From positions 1-64,000 of the forward strand of contig NZ_NEHW01000017.1 in NCBI RefSeq assembly GCF_002112505.1: DNA of 64,000 nt. Direction: 5' to 3'. Under the pieces are notes generated by a model. That model saw only the letters and a list, made by a program, of their open reading frames with translations. It did not search any database and was not told the origin of the DNA. Positions 8,404-16,901 of the stretch are shown here, piece after piece (position 1 is the first letter of the stretch; each line of letters opens with the position of its first letter). The stretch comes from Pseudomonas sp. R28(2017). GTDB lineage: Bacteria; Pseudomonadota; Gammaproteobacteria; Pseudomonadales; Pseudomonadaceae. The translations under genes and the position numbers were made by a program.

Positions 8404-8477
8404 TGTGAGAGCGGGCTTGCCCGCGAATGCGGCGGCGAATCCACTGGGGCACTCGCGGGCACGCCCGCTCCCACAGG
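8404..8477. repeat. REP pair, inverted (P. putida type)
   Basis: Two copies of the Pseudomonas putida repetitive extragenic palindrome face each other: gagcgggcttgcccgcgaa and cgcgggcacgcccgctccc. Each forms a short hairpin. They are normally spread by RAYT transposases and sit between genes. Here the pair marks the 5' end of the truncated remnant. Confidence 0.85.
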
Positions 8478-8551
8478 TTTGGTGGCTGACCGGCTGGGCT
8501 GTACGCTCCCGTACAGGGTGTTGATCGGCTGTTACCGTGCAGGCAGGGGAC

Positions 8552-9028
8552 TCAAGGGTTGACCTGATAACCACGCCCCTGCAGGCACCCGCTGTAGGCG
8601 CTGGCATGTGCCGAGCTTTGCGCCTGGCCCTGGTTGCGCCGGTCTTCGCGGCGCTCCTGGCGTTGCCGCGAGGCACCTACCGCAGCACCGGCGGCAGCCC
8701 CCTGGCCGGCGCGGTTCTGCCGGTATTCCTCCTTGGCATTGTCGCCGACCCGGTCATACACCTCGTCGTGCTGATTGCCACGCACCTGGGCGCCCACCGC
8801 ACCCGCTGCGGCACCGGCCGCCGCGCCCTTGACCCTGCCGCCGACATGGCTGCCAGAAGCACTGCTGCTGGCACTGTTCGCGGCGTTGGTCGCCACGGTG
8901 TTGCAGTCGTTGATGTCCAGCTGCATCTGCTGGCTGCTCTGGCCCTTGAGCGGTACCACCGACTGGGCCTGGGCTGCTGACGCCGCGCACAGCAGCATCA
9001 GCAGGTAACTCCACGTGAACGCACGCAT
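8552..9028 (-). CDS. Glycine-zipper family envelope protein
   Basis: 158 aa. A signal peptide (residues 1-22, ending AAQAQ) precedes a mature region with two Gly/Ala zipper segments, VGGRVKGAAAGAAAGAVGAQ and GQGAAAGAAVGAS, spaced by charged stretches rich in Arg, Gln and Asp. Two cysteines (NDCNT and SGCLQG) may form a disulfide. Such proteins associate with or insert into membranes, but no function is known. It ends in GRGYQVNP, a common tail in this family. It stands alone, with no obvious operon partner. Confidence 0.75.
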   Translation of the reverse strand: MRAFTWSYLLMLLCAASAAQAQSVVPLKGQSSQQMQLDINDCNTVATNAANSASSSASGSHVGGRVKGAAAGAAAGAVGAQVRGNQHDEVYDRVGDNAKEEYRQNRAGQGAAAGAAVGASRQRQERREDRRNQGQAQSSAHASAYSGCLQGRGYQVNP

Positions 9029-9136
9029 CGCACACCTCCACTGGATGGGAATCGCATCTCACAGAATAGCTGGGGCTGCTGCATTGCGAGGGCCGTGTCT
9101 GCATTTCATACATTTGTACAGGCCAGGCGCGGTGCG

Positions 9137-9379
9137 CGTGTTTTTTTGCGATATCCCCCCGGCAAGTCGCCCTTCGTCACCACCCTGGAACATATCGGTA
9201 TCCCTGGCGCGGGCGACATGCTCACCGTGGTGATCCTGGTGGCGGTGCTGTCGGTGCTCAATGCCGGGTTGTATACCTCTTCGCGGCTGCTCTATGTGCT
9301 GGCCAGCAACGATGAGGCGCCGCGCTGGATCGCCGGGGTCAACCGCAAGGGCGTGCCGGTGGGCCGCGGCGCGCCATGA
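9137..9379 (+). pseudogene. Internal fragment of an amino-acid permease (APC superfamily, GabP-like)
   Basis: From about 9161 the frame reads KSPFVTTLEHIGIPGAGD, then a TM helix with VAVLSVLNAGLYTSSRLLYVLA and NDEAPRWIAG, the TM7-TM8 region of GABA/amino-acid permeases. A full gene would be about 460 codons; only some 70 remain, without start or C-terminal helices. The right-hand break falls within about 15 bp of the broken end of the opposing pucR-like gene, so one deletion probably removed the 3' ends of both. The left break lies near 9140-9160. Confidence 0.72.
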
Positions 9380-9986
9380 GCAGATTGGCGCGTGCCCGGC
9401 CGCCGATGGCAATGCGCTCGGCCGCCTGCCATTCGGCCTGGCGGGTGGCGACGATGGTGGCACCGCTGACGGCATCTTCGATGGCCAGGCTGAGGTCCAG
9501 GGCATTGGCCAGGATGGCCAGCCGGCCCGCCATGTCCGGTGCCTTGCGCAAGGCCTCGGCGTAGGTCTGGAACAACCGTTCGCTGGCATTGAAGCGCTCG
9601 CGCTGGGCCTGCAGCACGCTCTCGATCACATGGTGCGAGAGCTTGACGAATGCCAGCTCGAAGCTTGCCTGCAATACCGGGAACAGCAAGCGGTCGGCAG
9701 CCTCCAGCATCGCGCCGGTCAGGCCCGGGGCGTCGTCGCGCGGAGCGACCACCAGGGCACTGACGTTGCTCTGCACCAGTTGTTCCAGCCAACTGACCTG
9801 AGCCTGGGCCTGCGCTGGCAGGCCGACCCCGGTGGTCATCACCAGGTCGCCGGGTGACACCCAGCGCCAGGGGTCCGGGAGGTCGACGGTATGGGCCCAG
9901 GTTATGACCCTGCCAGTGCCCGCGACACCGGCAACGGCGCGCAGCTTGAGGGTGTCGATGGCGATCAGGTCTTGCACCGTGAGCAT
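9339..9986 (-). pseudogene. PucR-family regulator, truncated before its DNA-binding domain
   Basis: 215 codons. The start (LTVQDLIAIDTLKLRAVAG, TWAHTVDLPDPWRWVSPGDL) is the PucR N-terminal sensory domain. Intact members are about 400-550 aa and end in an HTH_30 domain. Here homology stops around 9372, after ARANLLMA, and a short unrelated tail runs into the permease fragment. Without the helix-turn-helix it cannot act as a normal regulator. It is divergent from dctA-ttdA-ttdB across a 280-bp gap, so it may once have controlled the tartrate genes. A residual dominant or ligand-sequestering role is possible but speculative. Confidence 0.72.
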
Positions 9987-10102
9987 GGGGTTCTCTCATT
10001 GCAACGCAGGCCCGCCCATGATCGCAGACCCGGGCGACAAGTGCTTGTTTGCGGTGAAGAAATTTGTCCGCTTCGGGCGCTGCCATTAATAACCACAGGT
10101 AA

Positions 10103-10124
10103 ACAATGACTTGAATTTCATTGT
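10103..10124. promoter_or_regulatory. Inverted repeat in the dctA promoter region
   Basis: Arms acaatga (10103-10109) and tcattgt (10118-10124) are perfect complements around an 8-base AT-rich spacer, about 145 bp upstream of the dctA start. The size and symmetry fit a dimeric repressor or activator site. It may be the operator of the truncated PucR-like gene, but this is inference. Confidence 0.4.
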
Positions 10125-10266
10125 ATTACTGCAATCCGGAAAACCCCTTACCTTTAGCCCACGTGATAACCACACGCACGCTGGGCCCAAGCGCGTTCTG
10201 CCTGTACGCACCCGCCGGCCCGGTCGCCACATTCATCCGACTCACAACAATAATTCGGAGACGGCA

Positions 10267-11613
10267 ATGGCCAAGCGATTGATAGGCAAGCTCTACGTAC
10301 AAGTGTTGATAGGCGTGTCCCTGGGCATAGTGCTGGGGGTGTTCTGGCCTGCAGTCGGCACCGACCTGAAACCGCTCGGTGATGCCTTCATCAAGCTGAT
10401 CAAGATGGTCTTCGCCCCGATCATCTTCGCCACGGTGGTGCTGGGCATCGCCAAGATGGAAAACATGAAGGAGCTGGGCCGGGTCGGCGCCCGGGCGCTG
10501 ATCTACTTCGAGGTGCTGTCGACCTTCGCCCTGGTGCTCGGCCTGGTGGTGGTCAACCTGGTGCAGCCAGGGCAGGGCATGAATGTCGACCCCGCCACCC
10601 TCGATACCCAGGCCATTTCCACCTACACCGCTGCGGCGGCCAGCGGCTCGGGTGGATTCACCGATTTTCTCCTGCATGTGATTCCCGGCAGCGTGGCCGA
10701 TGCCTTCGTCAGGAATGAAATCCTGCAGATCCTGCTGTTCTCGACCTTGCTGGGCATTGCCCTGGCCAACCTGGGCGAACGCGGCAAGCCGATGGTCGAT
10801 GTGCTCGAAGCGTTTTCCCACGGCATGTTCTACATCGTTGGCCTGGTCATGCGTGTCGCGCCGCTGGCAGCCTGTGGCGCCATGGCCTTCACCGTCGGCA
10901 AGTACGGCCTGGGTTCGATCGTGTCGCTGGGCAAGCTGATGGCGACCATGTACCTGACCTGTTTCCTGTTCGTGGTGCTGGTCCTTGGCAGCATTGCGCG
11001 GATCTCGGGCTTCAGCCTGTGGAAGTTCCTCAAGTACCTGCGCGAAGAGCTGTTCACCGTGCTCGGCACCAGCTCCTCCGAGTCGGTGGTGCCGCAATTG
11101 ATGAACAAGCTGGAGAAGGTCGGCGTGGCCAAGCCGGTGGTCGGCCTGGTGATCCCGTCGGGGCTGACCTTCAACCCCGATGGCCAGTGCATCTACTACA
11201 CGATGGCGGCGATCTTCATCGCCCAGGCCACCAATACCCCTCTGACCCTGATGGACCAGCTGATCGTGCTCGGCGTGCTGCTGCTCACCTCCAAGGGCTC
11301 GGCGGGCGTGACCGGCTCGGGCTTCATCACCCTGGCCGCGACCCTGGCGACCATGGACAACATCCCGGTGGCCGGCATGGTCCTGCTGCTCGGCGTCGAC
11401 CGCTTCATGTCCGAAGCCCGGGCCATCACCAACACCATCGGCAATGCCGTCGGCACCATGGCCATCGCCAAGTGGGTTGGCGCGCTGGACAGCGCACGGA
11501 TGAACCAGGTGCTCGATGGCCAGCCAGTGACGCAGCCCGAACCACCTGCCAGTGAAACACCGGCCGCCGAGCCGGCCACCTGCATCGATAAAAAAAGCCT
11601 TGTGATGCCCTGA
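10267..11613 (+). CDS. dctA: C4-dicarboxylate transporter, DctA family
   Basis: 448 aa, sodium/proton:dicarboxylate symporter (DAACS family). The sequence shows the TM pattern of the family, the serine-rich hairpin LGTSSSESVVPQL and the motif FNPDGQCIYYTMAAIFIAQA. ATG at 10267 follows GGAGACGGCA; upstream in-frame codons lack family similarity. It is followed 10 bp later by ttdA, so here it very likely imports L-tartrate, replacing the TtdT antiporter of E. coli, and probably also carries succinate, malate or fumarate. The C-terminal tail is Pro/Glu-rich (TQPEPPASETPAAEPAT), variable in this family. Confidence 0.93.
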   Translation: MAKRLIGKLYVQVLIGVSLGIVLGVFWPAVGTDLKPLGDAFIKLIKMVFAPIIFATVVLGIAKMENMKELGRVGARALIYFEVLSTFALVLGLVVVNLVQPGQGMNVDPATLDTQAISTYTAAAASGSGGFTDFLLHVIPGSVADAFVRNEILQILLFSTLLGIALANLGERGKPMVDVLEAFSHGMFYIVGLVMRVAPLAACGAMAFTVGKYGLGSIVSLGKLMATMYLTCFLFVVLVLGSIARISGFSLWKFLKYLREELFTVLGTSSSESVVPQLMNKLEKVGVAKPVVGLVIPSGLTFNPDGQCIYYTMAAIFIAQATNTPLTLMDQLIVLGVLLLTSKGSAGVTGSGFITLAATLATMDNIPVAGMVLLLGVDRFMSEARAITNTIGNAVGTMAIAKWVGALDSARMNQVLDGQPVTQPEPPASETPAAEPATCIDKKSLVMP

Positions 11614-11623
11614 GGAGAAAACC

Positions 11624-12532
11624 GTGAATACGCTAGATAAAGACCTTGCCGTCTCATCGCTGACCGACACGTTGGCCAAGTTCACCGCCTACATCGGCAA
11701 GCGCCTGCCCAAGGATGTGAAGGCAAAGACGGCCAAACTGCGCGCAGCGGAAACCAACCCGCTGGCCATCGCCGTCTACGATTCGATGGCCGACAACCAG
11801 GAATATGCCGACAAGCTGAACCGCCCCAGCTGCCAGGACACCGGGGTGATCCAGTATTTCATCTCGGCCGGTGCGCGCTTCCCGCTGTTGGGCGAAATGG
11901 AAGGCATCCTCGAAAACGCCACCAAGGAAGCCACCGTCCACGGGCCATTGCGCCACAATGCGGTGGAAACCTTCATCGAGAAGAACACCGGCACCAACAC
12001 CGGCTCGAAGATCCCGTGGCTGGACTGGGAAATCATCCCCGATGCCGACTACGCCATCGTCGACGTGTACATGGCCGGTGGTGGCTGCACCTTGCCGGGT
12101 TCGGCCAAGGTGCTGATGCCTGGGCAGGGCTACGAAGGGGTGACCGAGTTCGTCTTCGACGTCATCACCTCGCGTGGCGTCAACGCCTGCCCGCCGTTGC
12201 TGGTGGGGGTAGGGGTATCGACCTCGGTGGAGACCGCGGCACGCCTGTCGAAAAAGGCCATCCTGCGCGAAGTGGATTCCAGCCACCCCAACGAAAGCGC
12301 GGCGATGATGGAGAAGCTGCTGGAAGAGGGGCTCAATGAAATCGGCATCGGTCCCCAGGGCCTGACCGGCAACAGCAGCGTGATGGGCGTGAACATCGAG
12401 TCCTCGGCGCGCCACCCGTCAACCATCGGTGTCGCCGTGTCGACCGGCTGCTGGGCGCACCGCCGCGGCAAGATCCGCATCAATGCCGACCTGAGCTATG
12501 ACATCCTCTCCCACGAAGGTGTGACCTTGTGA
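11624..12532 (+). CDS. ttdA: L(+)-tartrate dehydratase, alpha subunit
   Basis: 302 aa, GTG start after AGGAG. This is the iron-sulfur subunit of the class I (fumarase-type) hydro-lyase that turns L-tartrate into oxaloacetate. The three cluster cysteines are visible in RPSCQDTG (C70), VNACPPLL and STGCWAHRRG, together with APLRHNAVE-like GPLRHNAVE and GGGCTLPG. Length and motif order match E. coli TtdA closely, better than the single-chain fumarases. The stop overlaps the ttdB start (GTGA), so the two subunits are coupled. The cluster will be oxygen-sensitive. Confidence 0.9.
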   Translation: MNTLDKDLAVSSLTDTLAKFTAYIGKRLPKDVKAKTAKLRAAETNPLAIAVYDSMADNQEYADKLNRPSCQDTGVIQYFISAGARFPLLGEMEGILENATKEATVHGPLRHNAVETFIEKNTGTNTGSKIPWLDWEIIPDADYAIVDVYMAGGGCTLPGSAKVLMPGQGYEGVTEFVFDVITSRGVNACPPLLVGVGVSTSVETAARLSKKAILREVDSSHPNESAAMMEKLLEEGLNEIGIGPQGLTGNSSVMGVNIESSARHPSTIGVAVSTGCWAHRRGKIRINADLSYDILSHEGVTL

Positions 12533-13149
12533 ACAGCCCTGTGAAAAAGATCATCAGCACCCCCATCAGCGACGAAGACCTGGCCAGCCTCAACGTCGGC
12601 GATGTCGTCTACCTCACCGGCCAACTGGTGACCTGCCGCGACGTGGCGCACCGTCGGCTGATCGAACTGGGGCGCGAGCTGCCGGTGGACCTGCGCGGTG
12701 GCGCGATCTTCCATGCCGGCCCCATCGTCAAGAAGAAAGAAGATGGCAGTTTCGAGATGGTTTCCATCGGCCCGACCACCAGCATGCGCATGGAAAAGTT
12801 CGAGAAGCAGTTCATCGAGCAGACCGGTGTGAAGCTGATCGTCGGCAAGGGCGGCATGGGGCCTGAAACCACCACCGGCTGCCTTGAGAACAAGGCGGTG
12901 CACGCGGTGTTCCCAGGCGGCTGCGCGGTACTGGCGGCCACTCAGGTCGAGGAGATCGAGCGTGCCGAATGGCAGGACCTGGGCATGCCGGAGACGCTGT
13001 GGGTCAACCGTGTGCGTGAGTTCGGGCCGTTGATCATCTCCATCGACACCAAGGGCAACAACCTGTTCGAGCAGAACAAGGCGCGCTTCAACGAGCGCAA
13101 GGGCGCGGTGATCGAAAAGATCAACAGCCAGGTGCGGTTCATCAAGTAA
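12529..13149 (+). CDS. ttdB: L(+)-tartrate dehydratase, beta subunit
   Basis: 206 aa, GTG start overlapping the ttdA stop. C-terminal-type domain of class I hydro-lyases: GDVVYLTGQLVTCRDVAH, FHAGPIV and GKGGMGPET are the family's signature stretches, the swivelling domain that completes the active site on TtdA. Its length is the same as E. coli TtdB. Together with dctA and ttdA it makes a compact import-and-dehydrate module feeding oxaloacetate. A two-subunit fumarase is the alternative, but TtdA-specific similarity makes tartrate the better call. Confidence 0.9.
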   Translation: MNSPVKKIISTPISDEDLASLNVGDVVYLTGQLVTCRDVAHRRLIELGRELPVDLRGGAIFHAGPIVKKKEDGSFEMVSIGPTTSMRMEKFEKQFIEQTGVKLIVGKGGMGPETTTGCLENKAVHAVFPGGCAVLAATQVEEIERAEWQDLGMPETLWVNRVREFGPLIISIDTKGNNLFEQNKARFNERKGAVIEKINSQVRFIK

Positions 13150-13155
13150 GGCTCA

Positions 13156-13280
13156 CCTGTACCGGCCCTTTCGCGGGCAAGTCGGGGCGCCGAACCGCCG
13201 CTCCCACAGGATCACCACAGTATCCGAGACCTATGCAGTACCTGTGGGAGCGGGCTTGCCCGCGAAAAGGCCGGTACAGG
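13156..13280. repeat. REP pair after ttdB
   Basis: Two inverted REP units (13156-13210, partly degenerate, and 13241-13280). The pair fills the space between ttdB and the convergent drug-exporter gene and may also act as a transcript end. Confidence 0.85.
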
Positions 13281-13281
13281 C

Positions 13282-14838
13282 TCAGTGGGCGGTGCGCAAC
13301 GGCACTTCTCGCAACAACCAAGACAAGGCAAAGGCCACACAGGTAATCACCGCCGCCACCAGAAACACCCCATGCATGGCCCCGGAAAACGCCTCCAGAT
13401 ACGCCTGCTGTTGCGGCGCCGCCAAGGCATGCACCGCCGTCGGCGACAGGCTTGCAGCACCGCCACTGGCGGCCGCGAAATCACTCGGCAGGCCATCGAG
13501 CAGCGCATGGGAAAACAACGCGCCGAACACCGAAACCCCCACCGAACCACCAATCGAACGGAACAGCGTGGCCCCTGACGTCGCCACGCCCATGTGCCTG
13601 CGCTCGACGCTGTTCTGCACGGCCAGGATCAGCACCTGCATCACCATGCCCAGGCCCGCGCCAAGCAGCCCCATGTACAGGTTCATCTGCCACATCGGCG
13701 TATCCAGCTCCAGACGGCTGAGCAGCCCCAGGGCGACCACCTGCAGCAGCGTGCCGACAATCGGGAACACCCGGTAGCGCCCCCAGCGGCTGATCAGCCG
13801 CCCGGTAATCGCCGACATCACCAGCAATCCCCCCATCAACGGCAGCATCTGCAGGCCGGCACTGGTGGGCGAGGCGTCCTTTACCACCTGCATGTACAGC
13901 GGCAGGAACGTCACCGAGCCGAACAGCGACACGCCGACGATCAACCCGATCAGCCCGGCGAGCACGAAGGTACGGTGACGGAACAGGTGCAGCGGCATGA
14001 TCGGTTCGGCGGCGCGGCGCTGCTCGAACACGAAGCCGACCAGGCCGATCACGGCGAACAGCGCCAGGCACAGGATGTCCAGCGAGGCCCAGGGCAGCAG
14101 GCTGCCGCCCAGGCTGGTGATCAGCACCAGCGCGCCCAGGGTGATGGTCAGGAAGCACGCGCCGATGTAGTCGACCACATGCTTGACCGGCGCCACGTGC
14201 GGGCGGAACACACTGCCGATCACCACGACGGCCAGCAAGCCCAGCGGCAGGTTGATGAAGAAGATCCAGTGCCACGACAGGTGTTCCACCAGAAACCCGC
14301 CAATCAACGGGCCCACCACGGTGGCCAGGCCAAACACGCCACCGAACAGGCCCTGGTAGCGGCCGCGTTCGGCGGGCGGGATGACGTCGCCGATGGCCGC
14401 CATGGCGACCACCATCAGGCCGCCGCCGCCCAGGCCTTGCAGCGTGCGGAACAGGATCAGCTGGGTCATGTCCTGGGCCAACCCGCACAGCGCCGAACCG
14501 AGCAGGAACAAGGCGATGGCGATCTGCAGCACGCGCTTGCGTCCGTAGAGGTCGCCGAACTTGCCATACAGCGGCACCACTACGGTAGAAGCCAGCAGGT
14601 AGGCGGTAACCACCCAGGACAGCCAGCGCAGCCCGCCAAGGTCGCTGACGATGGTCGGCAATGCGGTGGAAACGATGGTCTGGTCCAGTGCCGCGAGGAA
14701 CATCACCAGCATCAAGGCGCCGAGCAGCAGCGGGATGGAGGCCTGGGTGCCCGGTTCGGCCTGTACGGAAGCGGTTGCGCCAGCGGAAGTCGGTTGCATG
14801 GGTTTGCCTTGAGCCGGTGAGTGCGATTGAGCGTCCAT
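13282..14838 (-). CDS. MFS drug exporter, DHA2 (EmrB/QacA) family
   Basis: 518 aa with a proline/alanine-rich hydrophilic N-terminus followed by 14 predicted TM helices. Family signatures: LAALDQTIVSTALPTIV in TM1, the loop GKFGDLYGRKR (motif A) and LFGGVFGLATVVGPLIGGF (motif C, antiporter). Expected to export toxic compounds in exchange for protons. It starts 6 bp after the stop of a TetR gene on the same strand, so the two form an operon, and TetR probably represses it. No EmrA-like adaptor or outer-membrane gene is adjacent. Substrate unknown. Confidence 0.88.
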   Translation of the reverse strand: MDAQSHSPAQGKPMQPTSAGATASVQAEPGTQASIPLLLGALMLVMFLAALDQTIVSTALPTIVSDLGGLRWLSWVVTAYLLASTVVVPLYGKFGDLYGRKRVLQIAIALFLLGSALCGLAQDMTQLILFRTLQGLGGGGLMVVAMAAIGDVIPPAERGRYQGLFGGVFGLATVVGPLIGGFLVEHLSWHWIFFINLPLGLLAVVVIGSVFRPHVAPVKHVVDYIGACFLTITLGALVLITSLGGSLLPWASLDILCLALFAVIGLVGFVFEQRRAAEPIMPLHLFRHRTFVLAGLIGLIVGVSLFGSVTFLPLYMQVVKDASPTSAGLQMLPLMGGLLVMSAITGRLISRWGRYRVFPIVGTLLQVVALGLLSRLELDTPMWQMNLYMGLLGAGLGMVMQVLILAVQNSVERRHMGVATSGATLFRSIGGSVGVSVFGALFSHALLDGLPSDFAAASGGAASLSPTAVHALAAPQQQAYLEAFSGAMHGVFLVAAVITCVAFALSWLLREVPLRTAH

Positions 14839-14844
14839 GTGCGG

Positions 14845-15507
14845 TCAGCGGCCCTTGCCCAGGGCGTGCTGGCGGCCAGCTTCCTGCAGGCCGGCGAGGG
14901 CAAAGCTGAACAGCTGGGCCGACACGTCTTCGGCCGGCATGCCGAGGATTTCATGCAGGGTCCCGATGGACCCGCGAGGGCCGATCAACAGCATCGCCCA
15001 GGGCGCGGTGACACAGAGGATGCAGCGGGTCAGTGCTGGGTCGTCCCGCGGGATGGCGGTGATCTCGCTGAACAGGCCCCTGAGCAGCGACAGCTTCAGC
15101 GGCGCTTCGGCCTGCAGGTGGGCCTGGCCGTGCGGGCTGGGCGCGAGGATTTCCGCAGCCAGCACGCGCAGGTGCCAGTTGTCGCGCCGCTGCGTGGCCT
15201 TGCGCACGACCAGTTCGACCAACGCCTGCAGCTTATCCGCCGCCGGTTGCTCGCCGAGGGTGATCCGTTGCAGGTCGCTGATGTCCAGAAAGCGCCGCCG
15301 TGCTTCGTCGAGCACGGCCAGGTACAGGCCATTGCGGCTGCCGAAGTGGTAATTGATCGAGGCCAGGTCGACCTCGGCCTTGGCCGCGACGGCCTTGTTG
15401 CTGGCTTCGGCATAACCGACGGCGGCAAACAGCTCGCCCGCGGCCTGGAGGATTCGCGTGCGGGTGGCTTCGCCGTCCTTGCGCGGTTCGCGCGGTGTGG
15501 TGGCCAT
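14845..15507 (-). CDS. TetR-family transcriptional repressor (CecR-like C-terminal domain)
   Basis: 220 aa. HTH at about residues 15-62: TRILQAAGELFAAVGYAEAS, then VDLASINYHFGSRNGLYLAVL. The C-terminal ligand domain resembles the CecR/YbiH type (DUF1956). First gene of an operon with the DHA2 exporter. The AT-rich palindrome at 15561-15575, 54 bp upstream, is the obvious candidate for its operator. The drug or metabolite that releases it cannot be told from the sequence. Confidence 0.87.
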   Translation of the reverse strand: MATTPREPRKDGEATRTRILQAAGELFAAVGYAEASNKAVAAKAEVDLASINYHFGSRNGLYLAVLDEARRRFLDISDLQRITLGEQPAADKLQALVELVVRKATQRRDNWHLRVLAAEILAPSPHGQAHLQAEAPLKLSLLRGLFSEITAIPRDDPALTRCILCVTAPWAMLLIGPRGSIGTLHEILGMPAEDVSAQLFSFALAGLQEAGRQHALGKGR

Positions 15508-15560
15508 GATGCGCTGCTCTTGAGTCGGAGTGATGGCAGGCAGCGTGATCTTGTTTTAAC

Positions 15561-15575
15561 TTAAATTCAATTTAA
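15561..15575. promoter_or_regulatory. 15-bp palindrome, candidate TetR operator
   Basis: ttaaattcaatttaa is a perfect 7-bp inverted repeat around a central C and continues into atttaatt, an AT island in GC-rich DNA. Its size and position just upstream of the tetR start fit an autoregulatory TetR site. Confidence 0.5.
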
Positions 15576-15581
15576 ATTTAA

Positions 15582-15774
15582 TTGCCGCGCCCGGTCGGCG
15601 ACGGATGGCGTCGCTGCGTTGCACCCGGATGGCGCAGGCCGCTAGGGGAAGCGCCCCCAGTTGTGGTATACAACTCGGTAATCGACACCACCTTTCGCAG
15701 GCACTCGGATGCGTCGCGGCTGGCTGGTGAATTTCTTGTACCTGCTCCTTTTACTGTGAAACGGAGATTCGAAG
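15582..15774. other. Gap between tetR and a small hypothetical gene
   Basis: No gene is seen. A short inverted repeat, gttgt-ggtat-acaac (15660-15674), lies about 100 bp before the next start and could be an operator. GGAG before 15775 is the ribosome-binding site. Confidence 0.35.
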
Positions 15775-16095
15775 ATGACCGCCACCGACCGTCTGAGCCT
15801 GCTGCAGTACGAGCACCTGGGCCTGGACGATGTTGCCGCTGCCGAGTTCAAGGTGGCTCTGGAGGAGCTGCGCAAACTGGCACTGGAAGACCGTTACGAA
15901 CATCCCGCCGCCCTGCACCTGGGTGATATCGCCGACGCCTTGGACCGTCAGGAGCTGGCAGAGACCAAAAGCTGGGGGATTGGCTTTCTGCAGGGGTTGA
16001 CCTGCGCCAAGGCACTCTCGCAAGAGCACCTCGAAGAGCTGCGTCGGGTGTTCCAGGCCGCGGGCGAGCGCGCGATCAAGCGCATGTGCAGGTAA
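15775..16095 (+). CDS. Small acidic hypothetical protein
   Basis: 106 aa, ATG preceded by CGGAGATTCGAAG. Predicted all-helical and soluble, with no signal peptide or TM segment, many Glu/Leu heptads (VALEELRKLALEDR, HLEELRRVFQAAGERAI) and two cysteines. I do not recognise the family. It stands alone: a hairpin (16112-16140) follows it and the pqi operon starts 209 bp downstream. Coding character is supported by clean Pseudomonas codon use and a good ribosome-binding site. Confidence 0.65.
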   Translation: MTATDRLSLLQYEHLGLDDVAAAEFKVALEELRKLALEDRYEHPAALHLGDIADALDRQELAETKSWGIGFLQGLTCAKALSQEHLEELRRVFQAAGERAIKRMCR

Positions 16096-16111
16096 GCGCC
16101 GCGTATTGAAC

Positions 16112-16140
16112 GTGCCGCTGTTCGCAAGGGGCAGCGGCAC
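16112..16140 (+). terminator. Hairpin after the small hypothetical gene
   Basis: Perfect 9-bp arms gtgccgctg and cagcggcac around an 11-base loop, 16 bp after the stop. No T-run follows, so it is a hairpin that may end or stabilise the transcript rather than a proven intrinsic terminator. Confidence 0.4.
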
Positions 16141-16304
16141 CCTGCCAATCTTCCCGACATCCGGTTCGGAACTTTCTTGTCCCCCCCCACGATGACAAGC
16201 GCATCCGCGATTTCTCGGCTTTACTGACAGGCGCTGATGCCAAATCTTCATGCACCGAGCGCATTGAGTAGTGGCTTGGAGTGATGCGGTCCTTGGGGGA
16301 GACC

Positions 16305-16901
16305 ATGAGCCAGAGCCAGGCACTGATCATCTGTGAGTACTGCGACGCGGTGTACCAGCGTCGGCCAGTGCAAAAACATCAACAGGCACGGTGCGTCCGT
16401 TGTGGCGGGGTGCTGTATCGCCATAAGAGCCTGACGGTCCAGCAGCGCCTGGCACTGAGTGTCACCGGCGCGGTATTGCTGGTCTTTGCCAATGCCTACC
16501 CGGTCATGACCATTGGCATGCAGGGGTTGAGCAACTCCGCGACGTTATGGGATTCGGTGCTGATCCTGAGCAGCGGCAGTATCACCTTCATTGCCCTGGT
16601 CATGGCCTTGGCCATCATCTTTGCCCCTGTGCTGCAGATTGCCTTGCTCTGCTGGGTACTCAGCTTCGCCCTGGCCGGGCGCCGTGCCCCTGGGTTTGCC
16701 ATGAGCATGCGCTGCCTGGAAGGCCTGCGGCCCTGGAGCATGCTGGAAGTCGGCCTGCTGGGCGCATTGGTGGCGGTGATCAAGCTGGCGGGCCTGCTCG
16801 AAGTGATCCCCGGCATCGGCCTGGTCGCCCTGGCGGCGCTGAGCATGTTGATCATCTATATTGCCGGGCGCGATATCCGCGACCTCTGGGAGCAGGTATG
16901 A
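16305..16901 (+). CDS. pqiA: Paraquat-inducible protein A, first half-length copy
   Basis: 198 aa inner-membrane protein. A rubredoxin-like zinc ribbon is visible as C10-x2-C13 and C30-x2-C33, followed by four TM helices (FANAYPVMTIGMQG and so on). E. coli PqiA is about 417 aa with two such units in one chain; here each unit is its own gene. PqiA works with PqiB and PqiC in lipid or hydrophobic-molecule transport across the periplasm. ATG at 16305 follows GGGGGAGACC. The stop overlaps the next start (ATGA). Confidence 0.88.
   Translation: MSQSQALIICEYCDAVYQRRPVQKHQQARCVRCGGVLYRHKSLTVQQRLALSVTGAVLLVFANAYPVMTIGMQGLSNSATLWDSVLILSSGSITFIALVMALAIIFAPVLQIALLCWVLSFALAGRRAPGFAMSMRCLEGLRPWSMLEVGLLGALVAVIKLAGLLEVIPGIGLVALAALSMLIIYIAGRDIRDLWEQV

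Noticed and set aside
9339..9986. The PucR-like gene as a functional short regulator
   Set aside because: Homology breaks off before the HTH domain at the same point where the permease fragment begins, so truncation by deletion is the simpler reading.
10126..11685. 519-codon open frame on the minus strand
   Set aside because: Antisense to dctA; no start context and no family similarity.
15582..15926. Possible 114-codon gene starting at 15582
   Set aside because: It overlaps the better-supported 15775-16095 gene in another frame, has no ribosome-binding site and shows no plausible protein composition.
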